64,000 bases of DNA from Bacteroidales bacterium (GTDB taxonomy: Bacteria > Bacteroidota > Bacteroidia > Bacteroidales > WCHB1-69): NCBI GenBank assembly GCA_024400755.1, contig JAKSMG010000004.1, forward strand, positions 62,001 to 126,000, given 5' to 3'. This document shows, piece by piece, positions 1 through 6,490 of the stretch. The notes beneath the pieces were generated by a model that saw only the letters and a list, made by a program, of their open reading frames with translations, did not search any database and was not told the origin of the DNA. Numbering within the stretch: the first letter of the stretch is position 1; the number at the start of each line of letters is the position of its first letter. Both the position numbers and the translations under genes were made by a program.

Positions 1-1751
1 GAACGTGCCGACGCATCAATAATATCTTTGTAGATACCTCCTTTGTCATAAACTTCATCAGGATCGCCGCTTTGCTCCACGTGACCATCCTTCAGGGCAT
101 AAATGACATCAGCATCAATAATCTGGGAAATACTATGGGAAATAATAATCACGGTACGATTTTGCTTAATTGCATCAATGCTGTTCTTAATCTGTTCAGT
201 AGCAATGGCATCCAAACTGGCGGTAGGTTCGTCAAGGAAAATGATGGGAGGATTTTTCAAAAACAGTCGGGCAATGGCGATGCGTTGCTGTTGACCGCCG
301 GAAAGTTCCTCGGCACTGCTTTCAAACTGCTTCGGCAAGCCCATAATCTGATCGTAAATATAAGCCTTCTTGGCGGCATCCACCACTTGTTCGTGAGTGG
401 CGTTGGGATTACCATACAAAATATTTTCCTCAATGGTTCCATCAAAAATATGGTTCTTTTGCAATACAATACCAATATTGTCGCGTAAAAATTGGGTATC
501 ATAGTCTTGCAAACTAACCCCGTCCAATGTAATGCTTCCACTGTCAGGATCATAAAATTTATCCAAAAGGTTCACAATCGTACTCTTACCCGCACCTGAA
601 AGACCAACAAACGCCGTAATTTTTCCACTTTCGATAGTCATATTGATGTCGTGAAGTGCCTTTTTCCCGTTAGGATAAGTAAAATCGACATTCTTCAACT
701 CAAAATTTCCAATAATCTTATCTGATTTATATTCACCTGACGGTTCAATATCCTTATCAGAATGAAGAATGCTGAAGAATCCTTCGGCATAGATGAGCGC
801 ATCGTTCATATCATCGAAAATGCGCTGCAACTGCGTGATGGGGGCCACCACATTGCTGAACAACATCACGTGGTACATAATCTTACCGATACTCATACCA
901 GGATAATCGATGAGAACCAAATAAGCCGTAAGGATGATAACGAGTACGGTACCGACTTGCTTCACGAAACTCTTAAGTCCGTTGTAATAGAAACTAACTT
1001 GACGAGTCTTCATCTGATTTTCGGTAACCTGGTTTTGAATATTCAATTGCTTGTCGCCTTCGATACGCTCACGATTGAAAGATTTGATGACATTGATGGA
1101 CTCAATGATATTCATAATGCCGTGACTTTTCATTTCCAGATAATGACGCATATCGCGTCGCCAACCCTTTAGCCGCTTGGCCTGACGATAAGTGATAAAG
1201 AAATAGACAGGCACGATGAAGAGTGCCACCAAACCCACATAGACATTAGCCATAAACATCAGGATAAGTGCCAATAAAGCACTGGTAAAAAGAGGCAACA
1301 AGTCGATGAAGAAATTTTGCACGGTTCGCGACAAACTGCTTACGCCCTGATCGATACGAGTTTGTAATTTGCCGGTTTCATTGTCATTTTGAGAGAAAAA
1401 AGCCATTTTGAAGGTCAGTACCTTTTCAATGACCGACTGTGCCAAATCCTTGGACACGAAGATGCGCATACGTTCGCCAAAATAGTTCTGCGCGAAAGTG
1501 ATGATGGCGGAAAGGATTTCCTTGCCCAACAACACAATCGTGATGATAGTAAGAATTTTGGCGGCCTTGCTCCAGGCAAAATCCGGGGCTCCCACCAACG
1601 AATTGACGGCATCCACGGTTCGGTCCAGCACGATGGCATTCACCTGCGCCATAAACGAACCCACCAAGGTTAAAATTAACGTAATGAAAACCAACCATTT
1701 ATATGGTTTTACAAAAGGTCGTATATTTTTGAAAAGTTGGAATAAATTCAA
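1..1751 (-). CDS. ABC exporter, fused permease-ATPase, 3' end outside window
   Basis: MsbA/LmrA-type half-transporter that flips lipids or drugs across the inner membrane as a homodimer. The 5' two thirds encode the membrane domain; the nucleotide-binding domain then shows Walker A GLSGAGKST, the signature LSGGQQQRIA and Walker B IIFLDEPTASLD, and runs off the left edge after the H-loop (IIISHS). The first codon is best read as TTG at 1751: the in-frame TAG lies two codons upstream, and the following LNLFQLFKNIRPFVKPYKW is a typical N-terminus for this family, whereas the next ATG would delete the first membrane helix. A -7 box lies 55 bp upstream. The substrate cannot be told from sequence. 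Confidence 0.9.
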   Translation of the reverse strand, partial: MNLFQLFKNIRPFVKPYKWLVFITLILTLVGSFMAQVNAIVLDRTVDAVNSLVGAPDFAWSKAAKILTIITIVLLGKEILSAIITFAQNYFGERMRIFVSKDLAQSVIEKVLTFKMAFFSQNDNETGKLQTRIDQGVSSLSRTVQNFFIDLLPLFTSALLALILMFMANVYVGLVALFIVPVYFFITYRQAKRLKGWRRDMRHYLEMKSHGIMNIIESINVIKSFNRERIEGDKQLNIQNQVTENQMKTRQVSFYYNGLKSFVKQVGTVLVIILTAYLVLIDYPGMSIGKIMYHVMLFSNVVAPITQLQRIFDDMNDALIYAEGFFSILHSDKDIEPSGEYKSDKIIGNFELKNVDFTYPNGKKALHDINMTIESGKITAFVGLSGAGKSTIVNLLDKFYDPDSGSITLDGVSLQDYDTQFLRDNIGIVLQKNHIFDGTIEENILYGNPNATHEQVVDAAKKAYIYDQIMGLPKQFESSAEELSGGQQQRIAIARLFLKNPPIIFLDEPTASLDAIATEQIKNSIDAIKQNRTVIIISHSISQIIDADVIYALKDGHVEQSGDPDEVYDKGGIYKDIIDASAR

Positions 1752-1806
1752 GGTCTATAAAATTTTATATGTAACTAAAATAAATTATTGAGCATTAATT
1801 GAAATG

Positions 1807-1814
1807 CAAAAGTA
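1807..1814 (-). promoter_or_regulatory. Bacteroidetes -7 box for the ABC exporter
   Basis: Reads TACTTTTG on the minus strand, an exact match to TAnnTTTG, followed by C as is usual. It would give a leader of about 50 nt before the TTG start. No clear TTTG -33 box was found. Confidence 0.5.
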
Positions 1815-1867
1815 CATTTTTATTTGATAATATAAGTATGCGTGTAGGTGTATCTACAGAAAAATGA

Positions 1868-1875
1868 TACCTTTG
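1868..1875 (+). promoter_or_regulatory. Bacteroidetes -7 box for the ECF sigma operon
   Basis: TACCTTTG followed by C matches TAnnTTTG and is divergent from the exporter promoter. The implied leader to the ATG at 2019 is about 140 nt, long enough for regulation, but I see no strong hairpin in it. Confidence 0.45.
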
Positions 1876-2018
1876 CATATTCATCTTCTTAAAAATAATA
1901 CGATTCTAACTTTTCAAAAATTTTTTTTGAAAATGATGTAATAAATCTGATAATTTGTTGTCTATTATGGCAGATGATCATCAAAAAAAACATTTCTACG
2001 AAAAAAACCTTACAAGTT

Positions 2019-2495
2019 ATGACACAAGAGCAGAAATTTACAGAACTGATACAGAAACACAAACGTACCATTTACACGGTCTGCTATATGTTCTCCAAAA
2101 ACAAAGGCGAAGTAGATGACCTGTTTCAGGAAATCCTCATCCGTTTGTGGAAAGGTTTCGACAATTTTGAAGGGCGCAGCAGTGAACAAACCTGGATTTA
2201 CCGCATCTCGCTCAACACGGCCATTAACCAAAGCAAAAAACAGCGCAATCGCATCGAAACCATTCCTTTAACGATGGATATCGATCCATACGAAGCCGAC
2301 AATCCTGAAACACAACAAATTCGACAGTTGTATGATCGTATCTACCGGCTCGACCTCATTGACCGCAGTCTTATTTTACTATGGCTTGATGGAGTAAGCT
2401 ACGACGAGATTGCCGCTATCATCGGCATTACACCCAACAATGTGGGAATACGCCTGCTACGCATTAAGGACAAACTCGTAAAAATGGGAAAATAG
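2019..2495 (+). CDS. ECF-type RNA polymerase sigma factor
   Basis: A 158-residue sigma-70 family protein with only regions 2 and 4. Region 2 includes DDLFQEILIRLWKGF and the RTWIY-like stretch EQTWIYRISLNTAIN; region 4 carries the helix-turn-helix SYDEIAAIIGITPNNVGIRL. I start at the ATG at 2019 (MTQEQKF) and not the upstream ATG at 1974, because the added 15 residues are Lys-rich and unlike the family. The gene is followed 27 bp later by a membrane protein, the usual sigma/anti-sigma-like arrangement. Target genes are not evident. Confidence 0.9.
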   Translation: MTQEQKFTELIQKHKRTIYTVCYMFSKNKGEVDDLFQEILIRLWKGFDNFEGRSSEQTWIYRISLNTAINQSKKQRNRIETIPLTMDIDPYEADNPETQQIRQLYDRIYRLDLIDRSLILLWLDGVSYDEIAAIIGITPNNVGIRLLRIKDKLVKMGK

Positions 2496-2522
2496 TCATT
2501 AATCATTAAACAGACAATTATT

Positions 2523-3101
2523 ATGGAAAATATCGAAAACAATATGTCCGGATTAGACAATCTCAAACAACAATATGACTTGTTGAAGGAGCAATTCGAT
2601 CAGCAACAAATCATCAACGACCGCTTGATGAAGTCGGCAATACAGAGTAAAAACCAGTATTTTCGGAACTATCGCAAAAAGATGATTATCTCATACCCCA
2701 TCGCCTGCGTTTTCGCCATCTGGTTCCTCTGGCATTTATATGGTTCAGTGATGTTGTGGCCCTGCATTATTCTTGGCATAATGATGGTGATTGGCTTTAT
2801 TGTTGAATTACATATAACTCGCCATTTGGGGAACACTCAAGTAGAGAATAAAGACCTTCTCACACTTTCACAGCAAGCCACACAAGCTGGCAAAAAATAC
2901 CTTATATACAATGTAGCCTTTTCTATCGCATTCTTTGGTTTACTGATATTCACCCCTATTAATACTCTTTACAGTCTTCCAAAACTATTGTTGGCAGTAG
3001 GCATTGTCGTTATTTTAAATATAATCATCTGCGTAAACTTCAACCGAAGATGCAATGATTTGGTAAAGCAAATTAACGATAACCTTGGGGAAAAAAACTA
3101 A
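2523..3101 (+). CDS. four-helix membrane protein, possible sigma-factor partner
   Basis: 192 residues: a soluble, Gln-rich coiled-coil-like N-terminus (about 10-45) and four predicted membrane helices (about 55-73, 77-96, 128-145, 152-172) with a Lys/Gln-rich loop between helices 2 and 3. Its position straight after an ECF sigma factor, with a cytoplasmic N-terminal segment, suggests a role in restraining that factor, but it has no recognisable zinc-finger or RsiW-like motif. I do not recognise the family. The stop is followed by a strong hairpin. Confidence 0.75.
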   Translation: MENIENNMSGLDNLKQQYDLLKEQFDQQQIINDRLMKSAIQSKNQYFRNYRKKMIISYPIACVFAIWFLWHLYGSVMLWPCIILGIMMVIGFIVELHITRHLGNTQVENKDLLTLSQQATQAGKKYLIYNVAFSIAFFGLLIFTPINTLYSLPKLLLAVGIVVILNIIICVNFNRRCNDLVKQINDNLGEKN

Positions 3102-3122
3102 TCTGAAGGAAAATAATAAAAA

Positions 3123-3159
3123 CAATATTATCCCTCCCATTTGCGGGGGGATAATATTG
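3123..3159. terminator. bidirectional terminator hairpin
   Basis: Inverted repeat CAATATTATCCCTCCC (3123-3138) against GGGGGGATAATATTG (3145-3159), loop of six bases. It lies between convergent genes (2523-3101 on plus and 3206-3808 on minus). Bases 3166-3190 look like a decayed copy of the GTAGAGACG hairpin seen beside other terminators here. Confidence 0.75.
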
Positions 3160-3205
3160 TATTATTGTGGAGATGTACGGTCGTGCATTTATATGAAAGT
3201 ATGAG

Positions 3206-3808
3206 TTACATAGGGTTAATAAGTTGCTCGGCCCATTCTGGAAGTGTATTCACATATCTTTTGACAACTTTCCCATTTATAGTACGATACAATAATTGCG
3301 GAGTTTGATTCTCAATCGAATTATCATAAATGTATGCTCTGTCAACAAATTCTATGGCCAAACATGCATTTTCAATGGATTTGTAATATCTTGAAAACAC
3401 CTTGGATATCGGCACTTCATGCCCCCCGTTGAGATAACGCTTTGCAATACGCATAATGTTTATTTCGGGTGAATTTGTACAGACAAAAAAGAAACGGATA
3501 AAAAACCCTTTCTGATGTGCATTCTTCAAAAAATTGAGTTTTTCATCTGATGAAAACACCGTTTCAAACACAAAATCTCTTCTTTCAGATAAACATTTAT
3601 ATCTTAATTCAGTAGCGTATTGAGCAGCTTCCATCACCGCTTTGGAGGAATTCCAATCACCGAATTTCTGCATGGCAATATTATCAGGATTTATATACAA
3701 ACTGTCTTCGGTCCACTCGTTTGCAAGAAGTTGAACCGTAGTAGAAGTTTTCCCAGAACCATTGGGACCTGCAACTACACACAGCGTAGGACGTTTTACA
3801 TCGTTCAT
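3206..3808 (-). CDS. zeta-toxin-like P-loop kinase
   Basis: 200 residues with a Walker A motif GPNGSGKT at 14-21, the zeta-like YINPDNIA stretch near 39-46, and FVFETVFSS near 78-86. This is the signature order of the zeta/PezT family, whose known members phosphorylate UDP-N-acetylglucosamine and stop wall synthesis. The shorter chromosomal members are also called 'AAA/zeta toxin domain' proteins and some may not be toxins. It overlaps the preceding small gene by 4 nt (ATGA), so the two are translated together, as in toxin-antitoxin pairs. Activity as a toxin is inferred. Confidence 0.75.
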   Translation of the reverse strand: MNDVKRPTLCVVAGPNGSGKTSTTVQLLANEWTEDSLYINPDNIAMQKFGDWNSSKAVMEAAQYATELRYKCLSERRDFVFETVFSSDEKLNFLKNAHQKGFFIRFFFVCTNSPEINIMRIAKRYLNGGHEVPISKVFSRYYKSIENACLAIEFVDRAYIYDNSIENQTPQLLYRTINGKVVKRYVNTLPEWAEQLINPM

Positions 3809-3996
3809 GCCTTACATTTTTTTCTTCGGGATATATTTGAACACATTTCTGCAAATCTTCTCTGCAATTCTTCCTTGGCATTTTGCGTGGCAATTATCGC
3901 AGCATCTCGCACTTGGAGCATCACATATTCCAACATTTCATCCGTTGGTTCCTCCATAGAATTGAGTCGATAAGATCGAACTTCTTCTTTTGACAT
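3805..3996 (-). CDS. small protein paired with the zeta-like kinase, putative antitoxin
   Basis: 63 residues starting MSKEEVRSY, rich in charged residues and largely helical, ending in a basic tail (ISRRKKCKA). An ATG four codons upstream (4008) is an alternative start; the longer frame to 4107 is unlikely because it reads through the promoter. TATTTTTG on the minus strand at about 4018-4027 fits a -7 box and would leave a very short leader. It overlaps the kinase gene by 4 nt. I do not recognise the family; the antitoxin role rests on context. Confidence 0.65.
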   Translation of the reverse strand: MSKEEVRSYRLNSMEEPTDEMLEYVMLQVRDAAIIATQNAKEELQRRFAEMCSNISRRKKCKA

Positions 3997-4049
3997 TGTT
4001 AGATTCATTAAAATTGAACAGCAAAAATACAAAAATTTTTCACAAAAAA

Positions 4050-4120
4050 ATTCCTCCCATTGTTGTAACGGGAGGGATTCTATTATAATATTGTAGAGAC
4101 GCGGCACGCCACATCTCTAC
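4050..4120. repeat. intergenic double-hairpin repeat (copy A)
   Basis: Two adjacent hairpins: AATTCCTCCC/GGGAGGGATT (4050-4079), preceded by a run of A on plus (T on minus), then GTAGAGA...TCTCTAC (4093-4120). The same two-part unit with TATAAT or similar between the hairpins recurs at 9559, 10934 and 14419. The first hairpin probably terminates transcription; the second looks like a REP-type palindrome. Confidence 0.7.
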
Positions 4121-4144
4121 AGTGTGTCATTCGTATATAATCAA

Positions 4145-6292
4145 TTATTCCACAATCGTAATTTCCCGCATTAGGTTCTGGGCGTTGGCCATCTTGTCAA
4201 TAATAAAGAGCAGGTAGCGCATATCCATACAGATGGTTCGTTGCACTTCATTTTCAAAGGACAGGTCACCGCTCATAGCTTCCCAGTTTCCATCGAAGGC
4301 CAAACCGATGAGGTTGCCATTGGCGTCGATAACGGGACTGCCGGAATTTCCACCTGTAATATCGTTGGTAGTAATGAAATTGACGACCAAATCTCCATTT
4401 TCATTCGCATAGCGGCCATAATCTTTCTTTTCCCATAATTTTATAAGTGCTTCGGGCACATCAAATTCCCAGTTACCGGGCACGTACTTGGCCATCACAC
4501 CGTCCAAAGTCGTAATATAATTGTAGGTGACACCGTCGGCGGGTTTGCAATCCTGCACGCTACCGTAGGTGAGGCGCATCGTGAAATTGGCATCCGGATA
4601 GAAGTTGCGATCTTTCTGCATTTCCATCAAACCTTGCATATAAAGACGTTCAGCACGACCGTTGCCAAGCTGTTCGGCCTGGTCGCTCAAATTCCAGTAA
4701 GAGTTTAAAATCTCATACATCAAGGCGTAGATAGGGTCTTTATCCAAAGATTTAGGGTTCGCTATCCAAGCATTCAATTTGTCTTCATCTACGAAAATAG
4801 ATTTAGCGAAAGCATTATCCACAAAAACGGTAAAATCGCCACCGGTCTTGTCTCCCACTTTCTTGATAGTGGTCGGCAACTGTGCTGGATTGATGTCTTT
4901 ATAGAAAAGGTTGAGCAAAGCAATGGTCACGTCGCGGTCAGTGGCCTTGTCATAATCCTTAAAATAGTCCTTCACGGCACCCGTCATATTTTGTTTGGCG
5001 TAAGCGGCGATGTCTGCCTTAGAAGCAGCCTTCTGGTTGATGGTGTTATTGAGGCGTCTGAATTGTAAGGCGAAGGCTACGGCTTCGCTGCCGCGCAAAC
5101 CGGCTTCACGATGATAAATCAACGCCTTCGTGTATTTTTCCTGATGTGCCCAATATTTGTCAATTTCATTGAAAATGCCACCATATTGTGCCTTGCGGTC
5201 ACTGTTCTCATTTGTCCACTTGCGGAAGGCCTGTTCTTGTTCGGTACGTTTTTCAAACACCTTGTTGCGCTGCAGTTGCTTTACCTGTCCAATATAGTAT
5301 TTCCAATAGTTGCTGACGCTGGCTTGTTTAGAAGCATATTTGATAAAAACGGCCTGGTCGGCATCCATATGTTGGCGGTACTGTTCCAACTTGGTGGTAC
5401 GGCAAGCGATGATGGCGGGACCCTCCTGTTCGACAACATTCTTCACCGCACCAGAAGTGGAATAGCGGTCGGTGGAGCCGGGATAACCCATAATCATCGT
5501 GTAGTCACCAGGTTGAACGCCTTTCAGAGAAATAGGCAGATAATGTTTGGATTTCATCGGCACATTGTCTTTGCTATATTCTGCGGGAGACCCGTCAGGT
5601 GCCGTATAAACACGGAAAATGCAGAAATCACCCTTATGACGAGGCCAGGTCCAGTTGTCGGTGTCGGCACCAAACTTGCCAATTCCCCAGGGCGGACAAG
5701 CCACCAAGCGAACATCTTTATAAACATCATAAACAAAAAGTATATACTGATTTCCGTGATAGAACGGCACGATTTCCACTTCCACGTCGCGGTCTGCCTT
5801 CCGTTCTTTGATCAATTTTTGACCATTTTCCTTAATGAGTTTGTCGCGGTCGGTTTCTGACATATCTTTGCTGTAACCTTTCAAAACTAGTTCCGTAACA
5901 TCCTCAATATAAGTAAGAAATGATACGGTAAGACCCTCGTTTGGCAATTCTTCGCTCTTGCTTTTAGCCCAGAATCCTTCTTGGAGGTAGTCGTGTTCCA
6001 CAGAAGCGTGAGATTGCACATAACTAAGACCGCAATGGTGGTTAGTCAGCAAGAGGCCTTCAGCAGAGATGAGCTCGCCGGTACAGCCGCCACCAAACTG
6101 CACGATGGCATCTTTTAAGCTGGGCTGGTTGAAACTAAAAATCTGCTCTGCGGTCAGTTTGCAGCCAAGCCGTTGCATTTCAGCCAAACTCTGACCATTA
6201 ATGGAATACGGGAGCCACATACCTTCATCGGCACGTGCACCAACAAAAATCATCATCAATACGATGAAAAGGAGATTAATTCTTTTACTCAT
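4145..6292 (-). CDS. S46 family dipeptidyl-peptidase, DPP7-like
   Basis: 715 residues, the normal family length. It begins with a signal peptide (residues 1-21, cleaved after ARA), so it acts in the periplasm or at the surface, removing dipeptides from peptide N-termini for amino-acid nutrition. Catalytic residues are readable: His85 in TNHHCG, probably Asp222 in RHKGDF, and Ser652 in GGNSGSPV. Residue 668 in AFDGNWEAMSGD is Gly. In the family, Gly at this place goes with DPP7 (hydrophobic P1) and Arg with DPP11 (acidic P1), so I infer DPP7-type preference. A -7 box lies about 50 bp upstream and a double-hairpin repeat follows. Confidence 0.92.
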   Translation of the reverse strand: MSKRINLLFIVLMMIFVGARADEGMWLPYSINGQSLAEMQRLGCKLTAEQIFSFNQPSLKDAIVQFGGGCTGELISAEGLLLTNHHCGLSYVQSHASVEHDYLQEGFWAKSKSEELPNEGLTVSFLTYIEDVTELVLKGYSKDMSETDRDKLIKENGQKLIKERKADRDVEVEIVPFYHGNQYILFVYDVYKDVRLVACPPWGIGKFGADTDNWTWPRHKGDFCIFRVYTAPDGSPAEYSKDNVPMKSKHYLPISLKGVQPGDYTMIMGYPGSTDRYSTSGAVKNVVEQEGPAIIACRTTKLEQYRQHMDADQAVFIKYASKQASVSNYWKYYIGQVKQLQRNKVFEKRTEQEQAFRKWTNENSDRKAQYGGIFNEIDKYWAHQEKYTKALIYHREAGLRGSEAVAFALQFRRLNNTINQKAASKADIAAYAKQNMTGAVKDYFKDYDKATDRDVTIALLNLFYKDINPAQLPTTIKKVGDKTGGDFTVFVDNAFAKSIFVDEDKLNAWIANPKSLDKDPIYALMYEILNSYWNLSDQAEQLGNGRAERLYMQGLMEMQKDRNFYPDANFTMRLTYGSVQDCKPADGVTYNYITTLDGVMAKYVPGNWEFDVPEALIKLWEKKDYGRYANENGDLVVNFITTNDITGGNSGSPVIDANGNLIGLAFDGNWEAMSGDLSFENEVQRTICMDMRYLLFIIDKMANAQNLMREITIVE

Positions 6293-6338
6293 AATTACAA
6301 TATTTTTATTTTATATCTTTTTCTAATATTTTCTGTGG

Positions 6339-6346
6339 CAAACTTA
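6339..6346 (-). promoter_or_regulatory. -7 box for the S46 peptidase
   Basis: TAAGTTTG on the minus strand, exact TAnnTTTG match followed by C, 47 bp before the start codon. Confidence 0.5.
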
Positions 6347-6438
6347 CATAAAATTCTTGAATTTTAAATCCACAAAACAACATTTATATGCCATTTTTAG
6401 AGAAAAAATCCCCAAGCTTCAATATTTAAGAATAAAAA

Positions 6439-6462
6439 AATCCCCACCTCAGCGGCAGGGAT
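6439..6462. terminator. terminator after the C10/M6 protease gene
   Basis: AATCCC...GGGATT hairpin with loop bases CACCTCAGCGGCA, next to a run of seven A on plus (T on minus, correct for the minus-strand gene ending at 6491). It shares the CCCCACCTCAGCGG core with the hairpins at 9559 and 14419 but lacks the second GTAGAGACG hairpin. Confidence 0.65.
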
Positions 6463-6490
6463 TAAAATTTTTGTAAAGACAATTATTTTC

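Noticed and set aside
5111..5860. Long plus-strand open frame opposite the S46 peptidase gene
   Set aside because: Antisense shadow of a strongly supported coding sequence, with no family-like composition.
4145..6292. DPP11 (Asp/Glu-specific) assignment for the S46 peptidase
   Set aside because: The discriminating position after FD is Gly668 and not Arg, which fits DPP7.
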